Notes: generated by a model not told the origin, from the sequence alone. A DNA stretch of 43,498 nucleotides from a bacterium UBP6_UBA1209 (GCA_002309575.1 DBXP01000020.1:23117-66614), one strand, 5' to 3'; shown: positions 1 through 9,510, numbered from the stretch's first letter. Program-made: numbers and translations.

Positions 1-3000
1 AAGTAGCCCTCTTTGCACTTGCATGAATAAGCAGTCGCGCTTGTTGCAGTGCATGTTCCGTCAGAATTGGAATCATTTTCGCACGGATTCGGGTTACACG
101 GACTTTCGCAGGCAGTTCCGCTCCAGAAATAACCTTCATTTGCATTATCGCATGAACAAGTGTATTCGCTGGCGGATTTGGGAGTACATACAGAATGAGC
201 AGCTCCTCCGCACGGATCGGCATCACACGGGTTTACGCACTCGGTTCCGTTCCAGAAGTAGGTACTCTTACATTTGAAACGACATTCTACCGTGCTCCTT
301 GCCTCGTTATAAACTCCTACAGAGCCAGTCGGGAACCACTCGGTTCCATTCCAAGTCTGCGTGATGCTTGAAACCGTGTTCCAGCTTGCGTTTTCGGGAA
401 GCCCGGTACATTCGGCAGTTCTGGCTTCTATTTGTTCACATGCCGAGCCGTTCCATATATAGCCCTGCTCACATTCATTTGTTCTGACACATAAAGTATA
501 GGCAGAAGATGTAGTATTGGAATTCTTGCCCAAAAAGCTGCCGGACATCAGTATGCCTTGTGAAAAATTCAACCACCAGAACCTGCCGTATCCTTCATCG
601 TTGTTGTTACCCCATTGGTCATTCGAAGATTGTGTTTCATTTCCGCCGGCGGCTCCGGAAGAAGACCAGAAATATTGCGACGGCATATCCGGAAAGTCTG
701 AAGCTGGTTTATTTTTTGTATGATTTGCCAGAGAGAGCAGTTCATTTTTATTCGGCAGTCTCCAGTCGCTGAAACCGGCATAAGTCAGATTTTCGCAGTA
801 GGAAAGAGCACCCTGCACTGTTTTGCCGCTGACATAAGTTTTCTGCCAGATCAAATCGGAGTTTTGGTCGAAAACGATTTCATCATTACTCTTTTTATAA
901 ACTATAAACAAGCCTGACGGTATAGTTTCGCCCCTTACGCAACGGACATAATCTTTGCTTGTAGACGATGTCGAAGCCGAAAGCATATTCCCGCTATTGG
1001 TAATCGAATAGACGGAGCTGGGTAAAGAAAAAGACCACATATAGGCATCGGATGCCAACATAGAGAAAAAAGCGGTTCCTGCACCGTCTGTAGATATTAC
1101 TTCTTTCGGTGTAGGCAGTCTCCAGTCCGAGTGACCGCCGTAGTTGAGGTTCGAACAATAACTACTAGCGGATGCATATGTATAATCAGTTTGATAATTA
1201 GGCTGCCATTCAAGCCCAAGATTGTTGTCTATGATGGTTTTTTCATTTTCGACCGTGCTGTCAATCGAGAAATTCAGCGGAGCACAGAATCCGAGCTCTG
1301 CGTATTGTGGATCCTGACCGTAAAAATCTTCTCCCGGTGCAGGGCAGTTTATTGCACCGTATGCGTCGTAACATTTTTTTATATTGGTACAGATATTCGC
1401 GAAAGTCGCCTTTGTGTTTACGCAGCCTTTGAGACTTCCGCGCCAGTAGTAACCGTCAGCGCATCCGCATATATAGGTGTCATAAGATTTCTGACTGCAT
1501 CTCCCGGTCGAGTGTTCAACGTTTGCACACGGGTTGTTTGCGCACGGGTTGAGACACTGTGAGCCGCTCCAGAAATAACCGCTGTCGCATCCGCAAATAT
1601 AACTTTCCAAGGATTCCGGTGTGCATTTTCCGGTTGAATGGCTGATATTTCCGCACGGATTTGTTCCACACGGGTTGAGGCACTGTGAACCGTTCCAGAA
1701 GTAGCTCTTGCTGCATTCGCAGGAATAGCTGTTATTCTCAGGTTTGCAGATTCCTGTCGCGTTTTCTACCTCGTCGCACGGGTTGTCGTCGCACGCTGTC
1801 GAAATTCCGGTATCACCGGTATCACCGGTATCACCTGTATCTCCGGTATCACCAGTGTCTCCAGTATCTTGGAAGCAAGAGGATCCTGTCCAGACGGCGT
1901 TTTCTTCACACTCGCAGACAAAAGAATCAAATTCAGCACTGCATATCCCTGTTGAATTTTCCATTTCTGCACACGGATTCGGGTCACACGGATTCACGCA
2001 TTTTTCTCCGTTCCAGTAGTAATTTTCCTCGCATCCGCAGATATATCTGGTTTTACTTTCCGGAATACATACTTTGTCAGAGTTTTCAACGTCTTTGCAC
2101 GGGTTGTCCGCGCATGAACTTATGCAGCCGGAGTCATTGCAGTTCGCCGATCTGACACACATATAGAAAGCGTTTCCTCCGCTTTTTTCCTTTTTGATCT
2201 TTCTAAGTCCGGAAAGTTTGCCTTTTTCGAAGTTGATTACTGCAGCATTGTGTGCTGTGAGATTGTTTGTATTTTCATTCGATGTCGAAGACCAGTATTC
2301 TTTTTCCGTTGTCAATTCCGGGAAATTGGTTGCCGGAGAGGAAATATCATAATTTACCAGCGAAAGGAGTTCATTTATGTTTGGAAGTCTCCAGTCGTCA
2401 TAGCCGCCGTAAACAGATTCCTCACATGAAGTCAGTGCAGAATGCCATGGACCGTTTCCGTTGTCCAGATTCTGCTGCCAGATGAGACCTGTAGATTTAT
2501 CAACAATGACAAGACTTCCGTCCAACGATTTGGTTTTTAGGAATTTTGTTGTGTACGGGCGTTGTTCTCCACTGACGCATCGAACAGCGTATTTATCCGT
2601 TTTATCATAATAAGAAAAAGTTCCGTCGGTGAAATTGATGACCCACGCTTTGCCTTCCCCGTCATTGGTATTGCTTAGCTGTGAAGTCCAGAAGTCGCTT
2701 GCGTCTGCCTCGAAGCGTTCAGGGTTTACTGCCGGATCATACATTGATTTATCAAGGATCGAAGCAAGTTCGGTAGGAGTCGGAAGTCTCCAGCCGCTGT
2801 ATCCCGTGTAGTTTTCATCAGATTCCAGTGATTCACAATAAGTGACGGCCTCACCCCATGTTTTTGACGCAGCAAAACTTTTCTGCCAAATCAGACCTGT
2901 GTTTTTATCTGTAACTGTCGCAGAATCTTCTTCTTGAGAGTAATCCTGCGCAATACACAGTTCGGCATACTGCGAATCCTGACCGAAGAATTTTGCTGTT

Positions 3001-6000
3001 TCCGATGCCGGGCAGGTCAATCTGCCTGTATTTTCGTAGCACAATATCTGTTCCGTGCATATATTGCCGAATGCCGTCATTTTGCACTCATAACCGTTCC
3101 ATCTGTAACCCTCAATGCAACCACAGTAGTAAGCAGTACTGTTCTGAGGAGTGCAGTCTCCTGTTGCGTTTGCAAGACCTGTGCACGGGTCACCGATGCA
3201 CGGATTGACGCAGTTTTGCCCGTTCCAGAAATGGTTCGCCTGACATTTGAAGCGGCATTCGGTTGCGCTTGCCTCTTCGTTGTAGGAGCCCTGCTCGCTC
3301 GGAGCCCAGGCAATGCCGTTCCATGTCTGATTGACCTGCGTCGCCGAGTTCCAGCTTGCATTATTAGGAAGACCTGTGCATGAAACATCATATCTTTCGT
3401 CTGCGACACACTTGTTTGTGCCGTTCCACGTATAGTTTTCAGCACATTTGAAACGGCATTCGTCTTCAGATGCTGTTTCGTCATGCTTCCAAATGTATGA
3501 AGAAAAATCAGGAAGCCATTCTGTTCCGTCCCAATGTTGCGTTATTTTATCTACCATGTTCAAGACGGCATTGTCAGGGAAGGAGCCTATGCATTTTTTT
3601 AGCCGTATTCCATTGATGCATTTTTCAGCATCCGGATCCCAGTCGAAGTGTGCAGCACATTTGAATCTGCACTCTTTTATACTTGAAACTTCGCTGTAGG
3701 TTCCGGTTTCACTCGGGATCCACTGACCGTTGACATAGGTTTGCCTGATGCCAGAAACGCTGTTCCAGACCGCGTTTTCGGGCAAGCTTTCACCGCGTCC
3801 GTATTCACAGGGAGTGTAGCGTGTTTCATCGGCAGTACATTGTCCGATCGTCATGTTCCAGCTGTGACCGGAATTGCATGCGCAGACAAAAGTATTGTCA
3901 ACTGCCGTACATAGACCTGTCGAATTGCTGTCGGCTCTGCAGGGTTCGAAGCTGCAGGGATCCGCACAGCCTTCGCCGAAGCAGGGTTCGTCGTTCCTGA
4001 CGCAGATGACGTATTTCGTGCCGATTTTCTCTTCATCAGTGATTGTTCCGCTCGCAAAATCTACTGTAAATGCGGTTGAAGCTGCTGCAACCGAGCTTGT
4101 TGAAGTCCAGAATTTTACTGGCGCGACCCCCGGGAAATTGCTCATTGTTTCTGTTGTTTTTGCATAGTCTATAAGTGACGCCAGCTCGTTCCTGTTCGGC
4201 AGTCTCCAGTCGTAGTGTCCGCCTGCGCTGCTGTCTTTGCAGTATTTCAAAGCGTCACGCCATATTTTGGGAGATGTGTAAAGCTGCCACATCAAACCGT
4301 TTACATTGTCTTTAACTGTGGTTTCGCCGGTAGTTTCACCGGTGGTTGTGAAGTCGAGTAACGGAGTGGTAAAATTGTAATGTCTGATGCAGATCACATG
4401 ATTCCGAGACGATTTTGCGACGCTTTCAAGCGCGCCGTCCGAAGCGATCCTCCATGCGTTGCCGCCGGTTTTTGCATCTTCCGTAGCCCAGAAGGTCTTG
4501 CCGGAAGCTGAGAGGAAGGCGTCGTCAAGTACCTGATTTGCATTGCCGCTGTCAATGATCGTCAGGAGCTCCGCCGGTGTCGGAAGCCTCCAGTAGTTCT
4601 GGTGGCCGCCGTAAGTCGAGTTAAGGCAGTATTCATCGGCTTCAGCCCAGGTCATAGCACCGGTCGAAGCAGCTTTCTGCCACTCGTAGTGTGTGTAGGC
4701 GTCTACAACACTTGGTTCATTTCCGCCTTCGGTCGTGAAGGCGTGCCTGGTGCAGTAATAAGCCTCGGCGTACTGAGCATCCTGCCCGAAGAATGAAGAG
4801 CCGTAGGCGGGGCACCCGGTTGACGAGCTGTTGTCGAAGCAGCCTTTCTCTCCTGTGCAGATAAGTCCGAGTGAAAGCGGCTGTGTTTCGCACTCAAGAT
4901 CGTTTTCGTGCCACTTGTAGCCTTTTTCGCACGAGAAGACGCATTCGTCATCGGTCAAACCGTAGCCCGGTTCCATGTCTGCAGGAGTCCAGTCGGTTGA
5001 CGAGCCGGTATTTGTCTGCGTGAATCTGCCGGTCCCGTCGTTCCAGATCGAGTGCGCGGGTTTTTCTCCGCACTCTTCAGTCGTTTTTGTGCAGTTGCCT
5101 GCCGTGATGTAACCTGAGCAGCTTGCGTTTTCACAGGGGGCTGTGCCCTTAGCGCTGCCGAAACCTTCGATCTCAGAGCACTCCTTCGAGCCGCCGTCGC
5201 AACCTTCGCCTGCGTCAAGGATGCCGTCTCCGCAACGTGACGCTTTGCCGCATTCACCCTTGTCGAAGGTGCAGGTAGCCTGGTTGCATGCCGCCTTGTT
5301 GTCGGGATGTGTCGCCGCAGGATAGATGTCTCCGCAGCGGATCTCGAGAACCGAACCGGAAACGCCTGGTTCGCACTCTTCGGCGGAATCGATTATGCCG
5401 TTCCCGCAGGCGTTCTTGGCGACGACTGTGATCTCTTTTGTATTGTCACCTTCATAAACTGTGATGTTTTCGATGTAGTTGTACATCTCCTCTCCTACCG
5501 CGAGAAGAGTGTATCTGCCCGAATTCATTTCGATATCGAGCGTTTCGTAAGTGTTCGTGTCTTCGTTGAACCTTGTCGATTCGTTTGCGACAAGCTGCAT
5601 CTCCTCGTCATAGATCTGGATGTAGACCTTTGACGGATGTTTCGCGGTGTTGATTTTTACCTGAAGCTCGAGGTCCGCGTCGGCACTGCTTGTAACCAGG
5701 CTGTCGAGCAGCACCTCGACGGCAAGATCAGAGCCCGGAAGGAGGTTCACGCTGACGCTTTTTGTGTAGTGACCGTCGGCGAAGGCGTCGATCGTGTAGG
5801 CTGCAGGAGCGAGGTCGGTAAGGTTGATGATTCCCTCTTCGTCAGGATAGAACGCTTTGTTACCCGGATTGATGATGATGCCGGGATTAGCATCTTCCGG
5901 AATCGGATCTTCGTTCGAGTCGTAGAGGAAGAGGGTGAGGGTCGCAGGAACAGGCTTCGTTTCGACGCCGTCGGTCTCTGTGTTTGCCAGAAATTCGTAG

Positions 6001-9000
6001 GTCTTCTGGACAGAGTAGGTTTTGCCGCCTGTCTTCGAGGTGACGGCTACGGTGATCTTTCCTGTGATGCTGCCGAGTTCGTCGACGTCGTTCGAACCGA
6101 GAAGCGCCTTGAGCGGTTTCTCGCCCTGCTGGAGAGTTCCGGGTGTCAGAACTACCGACTTTTCCCTGAGTGCGCCTGCCGGCTTGTAGTATGTCCTTGT
6201 ATTCTCCTGTTTCTTTTCGAATTCGTAACCTTCGATCTTTACAAGGACTTTCTCGACATTTGCGCTTTCAGCCGCGACTTTGAGCGAGATCTTGTCGGTA
6301 AGGGCGCTGACTTTCGTGATGTACGGTCTTGCGGTCATGTCGCTTCCGTCAAGGACCTGAACGGTGTGGGCCGATGCGTCGAATGTGTCGACGATGCTGA
6401 CGGCGTTTGCGTTGCGGTCGATCCCGTCGAATACCATGTATGCAGTCTCAAGAAGGCTGTTGTTGAGGTTTTCGATGTCCTCGCCGCACTGGAAGATAGT
6501 TCCTGCATAGCGCAGCGCGAGGTAGAAGGTCCTGAAGAGATCGAGCTTTTCCGCATCGCTCAGACGGCTGTTCATCGGCATGAAGTAGTGCGAGAAGATG
6601 TCGTTCGCCTCTTCGACGCCGATCTCCGTTCCGCCGAGCGCGACGTGGCCGGCCTCGTTCAGGGTGTAGACTTTGCTGCAGTTCTGCGGCTCGCTGCTGT
6701 AGTCGAACCATGCGCAGACAAGCTGGTCGGGCGTCAGGAGCTGCGTGACTCCGCTGAAGTCGGGACCGACAGACGAGGTCGTGATGTAGTTCGCGAAGAT
6801 CATCATGTCCCGCTTGCTCGCGATGTATTTTTCGTTCAGTTCGGCAAGGCCTGTGACTGCAAGCTGCGCCGAAGCCGAATAGTCTGCCGGCGAGCTTCCG
6901 AGATAAGTCAGCGGGATCATTGCCGGATCGAACAGGTCGGCTGTCGTCGAGCTTCTGTTGTATGTCGTTGTCGCGGTGTAAAGCGCTGCGATCGCGCTTC
7001 TAAGCTCAAGACCGTTCCTGACTGCCGCGAACGAAGCCTCGCCGCCCGCGGATCTCCTGGTTTTCAGGCGGTTGTAGAACTCCGAGATGTAGAAGATGTT
7101 TTCGATCAGGTTGATGTTCCTCTGGTAGCCTACCGGTCTGTTGACGAGCTCTTCGACATCGCTTTCCAGCTCGGAGAGCCTTTCGCAGGTGAGGTAAGAG
7201 AGCAGACGATCCTTCTCTTCTCCATCGGGTTTATAGTTTTCGACACCCAGACGGATAAATTTAAGCGGCGAGTAGCCCTGATAGAAGGAGCCTTCGCACC
7301 ACTTCCTGAAGAGAGCGTCGAAGGTTGTCCTGAGCGGGTTCGAGATGAGAATGAATCCTGAGAAGTGACCGGTCTTCGCAACCATGACGCTTGTGCTTGT
7401 GCCGAGCATGATTGGGTCTCCAGCCGCTGTCGACATGATGGGATCTCCGCCCATGATCGGGTCTCCGCCTGCACTCTGCATGATGGGGTCGCCTCCTGCC
7501 GCGAGCATGATCGGATCGCCTCCTGATGACATCATTATCGGGTCGCCTCCTGCCGAGTACATGATAGGATCTCCGCCTGCACTCTGCATGATGGGATCTC
7601 CGCCCGCAGACTGCATGATGGGATCTCCGCCTGCACTTCTTGCGATCTGCATGATGGGGTCTCCGCCCGCCGAGAACATTATCGGGTCTCCGCCGGCTTC
7701 GAGCATGATCGGGTCGCCTCCGGCAGACTGCAGGACTTCGCTCGTGCCGTCGGAATTTGATCTCGTTGCCGAAAGCATGATCGGGTCGCCTCCGAAAACT
7801 GTGCCGAGTTCATAGACGAAATAGAGCGAATCGACATCGAATGTCGTCCCCTCGGGGCCGAAGTCGATCTTCGAGACCTGTGAGCCGTCACCGGCGCTCA
7901 GGACACTGTAAGTCAGTGTATCTACTTTGCTTCCGTTCTTTGTTATCACGGTGTTTTTCGGGATGACCGCATAAATTCCGTTTGTGATGTAGTGCGAGAT
8001 ATCCTTCGACATATCAGAAACATCGATCGTGCCTGTCAGAGTCGCGAGAAGGTAGAGGAAGGTCGATGAATCCTCGGAAATCATTATCGGATCGCCTCCC
8101 ATGATGGGATCTCCGCCGGCCTCCTGCATTATCGGGTCTCCTCCGTCATCGTGCATGATGGGGTCTCCGCCCATGATGGGATCTCCGCCCATGATGGGAT
8201 CTCCGCCCATGATGGGGTCACCGCCCATGATCGGATCTCCGCCGCCGTAGACGAGCTTCGCTCTGACGACGTACTCTCCCGGATTTATTGATGAAATTTT
8301 ATGAACGGTGTTTTCTGCAGACTGGTTCAAAGCCGTCCAGACTACTCTGAATCCGGGAGCCGCCTTCGTGCTGCCTCCCTCGATCGAAAGCGGGATCTCG
8401 TTGTTCGCCGGATTGGCAGTGTCGATAACTACTTCATGCTTTTCCGCAGAAATTTTGAAACCGTTGAAGAATTTCCGGAACTCGCGGTTTTCCGTCTTCT
8501 GAACGTCTGCCGCGATCTTTTGCGAAAGCGTTTGAGGATCGGTTGTGTTAAGGTATGAAGAGAGGAGTTTGAGTCCCTCTTTGATGCCTGAAAGTTTGGA
8601 ATAATCGAGCTCGCCGAGCCACTCTCCCGTTCCGAGTTTTGCGTAAGCCCTTACTTTTGTTTCGCTTTTCCTGATGTCGGCACAGCTCTGGTCAAGAAGA
8701 TAAGCCGCGTTCGTGATCTCCGAAATGTTCGCGGTGTGGTCGTTCATACCCTTGAAGCAGCTCGCGAAGCCGTTCGCCTTGACGCAGTAGGTTTTTGTTG
8801 CAGAAATATTTGCGTTGAAAGAGTATTTCCCGGAATTATCGGTGGTTGCCGAAGCGATTTTGGTCGTCCCGCCGCATTCAAAAAGGGCGGCCTCGATCCC
8901 CGAAACGCCGCCGCCAATTTGGTAGAGGCCGGAAATCCTGTGATTCTCGGTAACTTCCGGTGTTTCCGGAGAGTCGTTGTCCGGTGTCGGGACTTCGGTA

Positions 9001-9422
9001 TCGTTGTCGCTGGGAGTGACAGGGACATCAGCATCTTCGTCGTTCGGATGAACCGGGCTGTCCGAGTCGTTCGGGGTGTCCGGGTCATCATCAGTTACGA
9101 CCGCGGTTGTATCGGAATCCGTCTCCTGGTTTCCGCCGTCAGGATTTAAGGTGTTGTCGGAATCTTCGTCAGGTTTTTCTGAGTTTCCCGGATCTTTGAT
9201 GCAGATGTTGTTCTCCTCGTCGCAGACAAGACCCTTGTTGCAGGTCGCGTTCGGATAGCATTCGCCGTAAAGCTCGCCCTGCTTCCGGCCGGGCTCCTCC
9301 GAATCGTTTATCTCGATTTTGTCATTGTCGCTCTTTGCGTTCTCTTCTTTTTTAGTCTCGCCGCATCCGAGCACAAGAACAAACAGGGTCAGGACTGTAC
9401 AAAAATATAAAAACCTTTTCAT
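1..9422 (-). CDS. Giant modular cysteine-rich lipoprotein with DUF1566, EGF-like and GGDPIM repeats (3' end outside window)
   Basis: One uninterrupted frame from ATG at 9422 (GAGG 6 bases upstream) to the window edge gives 3140 residues without a stop. The N-terminus MKRFLYFCTVLTLFVLVLGC is a signal peptide with lipobox LVLGC, so lipidation is expected at Cys20. Then come a short Cys motif (about 47-70), an Asp/Pro/Ser-rich linker (70-155), a carboxypeptidase-regulatory-like beta domain (about 157-235), GGDPIM clusters at 394-447 and 544-672, and a mostly helical stretch (673-960). Two CGNG/CGDG cysteine repeats follow near 1335 and 1394. The remainder alternates about nine EGF-like units (NPCxxNPC...CxC...YxWNGxxC), five units ending in CRFKC/CxFSC plus a WNG-type motif, and six DUF1566 domains marked by GLxWQ, DWRLPNxNEL, FWTSTS and VRCVR. 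It is probably surface-anchored and binding something outside the cell. The ligand is unknown. The distal part (1 to about 4600) looks richer in A/T-ending codons than the proximal part. Confidence 0.9.
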   Translation of the reverse strand, partial: MKRFLYFCTVLTLFVLVLGCGETKKEENAKSDNDKIEINDSEEPGRKQGELYGECYPNATCNKGLVCDEENNICIKDPGNSEKPDEDSDNTLNPDGGNQETDSDTTAVVTDDDPDTPNDSDSPVHPNDEDADVPVTPSDNDTEVPTPDNDSPETPEVTENHRISGLYQIGGGVSGIEAALFECGGTTKIASATTDNSGKYSFNANISATKTYCVKANGFASCFKGMNDHTANISEITNAAYLLDQSCADIRKSETKVRAYAKLGTGEWLGELDYSKLSGIKEGLKLLSSYLNTTDPQTLSQKIAADVQKTENREFRKFFNGFKISAEKHEVVIDTANPANNEIPLSIEGGSTKAAPGFRVVWTALNQSAENTVHKISSINPGEYVVRAKLVYGGGDPIMGGDPIMGGDPIMGGDPIMGGDPIMHDDGGDPIMQEAGGDPIMGGDPIMISEDSSTFLYLLATLTGTIDVSDMSKDISHYITNGIYAVIPKNTVITKNGSKVDTLTYSVLSAGDGSQVSKIDFGPEGTTFDVDSLYFVYELGTVFGGDPIMLSATRSNSDGTSEVLQSAGGDPIMLEAGGDPIMFSAGGDPIMQIARSAGGDPIMQSAGGDPIMQSAGGDPIMYSAGGDPIMMSSGGDPIMLAAGGDPIMQSAGGDPIMGGDPIMSTAAGDPIMLGTSTSVMVAKTGHFSGFILISNPLRTTFDALFRKWCEGSFYQGYSPLKFIRLGVENYKPDGEEKDRLLSYLTCERLSELESDVEELVNRPVGYQRNINLIENIFYISEFYNRLKTRRSAGGEASFAAVRNGLELRSAIAALYTATTTYNRSSTTADLFDPAMIPLTYLGSSPADYSASAQLAVTGLAELNEKYIASKRDMMIFANYITTSSVGPDFSGVTQLLTPDQLVCAWFDYSSEPQNCSKVYTLNEAGHVALGGTEIGVEEANDIFSHYFMPMNSRLSDAEKLDLFRTFYLALRYAGTIFQCGEDIENLNNSLLETAYMVFDGIDRNANAVSIVDTFDASAHTVQVLDGSDMTARPYITKVSALTDKISLKVAAESANVEKVLVKIEGYEFEKKQENTRTYYKPAGALREKSVVLTPGTLQQGEKPLKALLGSNDVDELGSITGKITVAVTSKTGGKTYSVQKTYEFLANTETDGVETKPVPATLTLFLYDSNEDPIPEDANPGIIINPGNKAFYPDEEGIINLTDLAPAAYTIDAFADGHYTKSVSVNLLPGSDLAVEVLLDSLVTSSADADLELQVKINTAKHPSKVYIQIYDEEMQLVANESTRFNEDTNTYETLDIEMNSGRYTLLAVGEEMYNYIENITVYEGDNTKEITVVAKNACGNGIIDSAEECEPGVSGSVLEIRCGDIYPAATHPDNKAACNQATCTFDKGECGKASRCGDGILDAGEGCDGGSKECSEIEGFGSAKGTAPCENASCSGYITAGNCTKTTEECGEKPAHSIWNDGTGRFTQTNTGSSTDWTPADMEPGYGLTDDECVFSCEKGYKWHENDLECETQPLSLGLICTGEKGCFDNSSSTGCPAYGSSFFGQDAQYAEAYYCTRHAFTTEGGNEPSVVDAYTHYEWQKAASTGAMTWAEADEYCLNSTYGGHQNYWRLPTPAELLTIIDSGNANQVLDDAFLSASGKTFWATEDAKTGGNAWRIASDGALESVAKSSRNHVICIRHYNFTTPLLDFTTTGETTGETTVKDNVNGLMWQLYTSPKIWRDALKYCKDSSAGGHYDWRLPNRNELASLIDYAKTTETMSNFPGVAPVKFWTSTSSVAAASTAFTVDFASGTITDEEKIGTKYVICVRNDEPCFGEGCADPCSFEPCRADSNSTGLCTAVDNTFVCACNSGHSWNMTIGQCTADETRYTPCEYGRGESLPENAVWNSVSGIRQTYVNGQWIPSETGTYSEVSSIKECRFKCAAHFDWDPDAEKCINGIRLKKCIGSFPDNAVLNMVDKITQHWDGTEWLPDFSSYIWKHDETASEDECRFKCAENYTWNGTNKCVADERYDVSCTGLPNNASWNSATQVNQTWNGIAWAPSEQGSYNEEASATECRFKCQANHFWNGQNCVNPCIGDPCTGLANATGDCTPQNSTAYYCGCIEGYRWNGYECKMTAFGNICTEQILCYENTGRLTCPASETAKFFGQDSQYAELCIAQDYSQEEDSATVTDKNTGLIWQKSFAASKTWGEAVTYCESLESDENYTGYSGWRLPTPTELASILDKSMYDPAVNPERFEADASDFWTSQLSNTNDGEGKAWVINFTDGTFSYYDKTDKYAVRCVSGEQRPYTTKFLKTKSLDGSLVIVDKSTGLIWQQNLDNGNGPWHSALTSCEESVYGGYDDWRLPNINELLSLVNYDISSPATNFPELTTEKEYWSSTSNENTNNLTAHNAAVINFEKGKLSGLRKIKKEKSGGNAFYMCVRSANCNDSGCISSCADNPCKDVENSDKVCIPESKTRYICGCEENYYWNGEKCVNPCDPNPCAEMENSTGICSAEFDSFVCECEENAVWTGSSCFQDTGDTGDTGDTGDTGDTGDTGISTACDDNPCDEVENATGICKPENNSYSCECSKSYFWNGSQCLNPCGTNPCGNISHSTGKCTPESLESYICGCDSGYFWSGSQCLNPCANNPCANVEHSTGRCSQKSYDTYICGCADGYYWRGSLKGCVNTKATFANICTNIKKCYDAYGAINCPAPGEDFYGQDPQYAELGFCAPLNFSIDSTVENEKTIIDNNLGLEWQPNYQTDYTYASASSYCSNLNYGGHSDWRLPTPKEVISTDGAGTAFFSMLASDAYMWSFSLPSSVYSITNSGNMLSASTSSTSKDYVRCVRGETIPSGLFIVYKKSNDEIVFDQNSDLIWQKTYVSGKTVQGALSYCENLTYAGFSDWRLPNKNELLSLANHTKNKPASDFPDMPSQYFWSSSGAAGGNETQSSNDQWGNNNDEGYGRFWWLNFSQGILMSGSFLGKNSNTTSSAYTLCVRTNECEQGYIWNGSACEQIEARTAECTGLPENASWNTVSSITQTWNGTEWFPTGSVGVYNEARSTVECRFKCKSTYFWNGTECVNPCDADPCGGAAHSVCTPKSASEYTCSCDNANEGYFWSGTACESPCNPNPCENDSNSDGTCTATSATAYSCKCKEGY
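485..1398 (-). repeat. Supermodule copy 3: Cys prelude + two DUF1566 domains
   Basis: Within the giant lipoprotein. The prelude reads ICTNIKKCYDA...CPAPG...FYGQDPQYAELGFC. It is followed by a degenerate DUF1566 (GLEWQ, SDWRLPTPKE, YVRCVRG) and a second DUF1566 (DLIWQ, SDWRLPNKNELLSL, FWSSSG, LCVRT). Same order as copies 1 and 2. Confidence 0.8.
1806..1868 (-). repeat. Seven tandem 9-base units encoding Asp-Thr-Gly
   Basis: The minus strand reads seven consecutive D-T-G triplets (gat-acc-ggt and synonyms) between two EGF-like units of the giant lipoprotein. The 63 bases are exactly 7 x 9. Three of the units differ only at third positions. It is a probable flexible, acidic linker and a slippage-prone tract whose copy number could vary without breaking the frame. 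Confidence 0.9.
2150..3067 (-). repeat. Supermodule copy 2: Cys prelude + two DUF1566 domains
   Basis: Prelude ICTEQILCYE...CPASE...FFGQDSQYAEL. Then come DUF1566 a (GLIWQKSF, SGWRLPTPTELASI, DFWTSQ, YAVRCVSG) and DUF1566 b (GLIWQQNL, YDDWRLPNINELLSL, YWSSTS, MCVRS). The b domain is followed directly by EGF-like units. Confidence 0.85.
3990..4875 (-). repeat. Supermodule copy 1: Cys prelude + two DUF1566 domains
   Basis: Prelude ICTGEKGCFD...CPAYG...FFGQDAQYAEAYYC. Then DUF1566 a (YEWQKA, NYWRLPTPAELLTI, TFWATE, VICIRH), a TGETTGETT linker, and DUF1566 b (GLMWQ, YDWRLPNRNELASL, FWTSTS, VICVRND). Confidence 0.85.
7407..7793 (-). repeat. GGDPIM repeat cluster 2 (13 units, spaced)
   Basis: Twelve GGDPIM hexapeptides and one AGDPIM, mostly separated by three-residue spacers of the QSA/YSA/LEA/FSA type, and once by an 18-residue spacer after the first unit. 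It covers residues 544-672 of the giant lipoprotein. Codons vary synonymously (gat/gac, ccc/ccg, atc/ata) while the peptide hardly varies. This suggests the protein sequence itself is selected rather than being a recent DNA expansion. Confidence 0.95.
8082..8243 (-). repeat. GGDPIM repeat cluster 1 (8 units)
   Basis: Five GGDPIM units in direct tandem, then HDD-GGDPIM, QEA-GGDPIM and a final GGDPIM. This is 54 codons (residues 394-447 of the giant lipoprotein) in 162 bases. The units are 18 bases long and nearly identical at DNA level. Confidence 0.95.
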
Positions 9423-9510
9423 AGATTCCTCGCTTTATAAAAAAACAATTTCCAACATTTTAGGCACGGCAACATATTAAATTAAGGCGGAAAAGCAATA
9501 TTTCAGGCTG
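9423..9510 (-). promoter_or_regulatory. Upstream region of the giant lipoprotein gene
   Basis: This 88-base AT-rich gap lies between the acetyltransferase stop and the lipoprotein start. On the minus strand it holds a T-tract followed by TATAAA (about 9435-9440) and a GAGG ribosome binding site. I found no convincing -35/-10 pair and no clear terminator hairpin, so whether the gene has its own promoter or is read through from upstream is undecided. Confidence 0.35.

Noticed and set aside
5637..7361. 574-residue plus-strand open frame opposite the giant lipoprotein
   Set aside because: The minus strand has the signal peptide, ribosome binding site and recognisable domains. The plus frame is low-complexity Val/Arg/Asp-rich and is a mirror of GC-biased codons.
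7384..7815. Plus-strand frame encoding a repetitive MIGSPP peptide
   Set aside because: It is the exact antisense reading of the GGDPIM repeats, with no start signals or known features.
7407..8243. Possible CRISPR-like array
   Set aside because: Units are 18 bases, in frame, with 0- or 9-base spacers, and are coding (GGDPIM).
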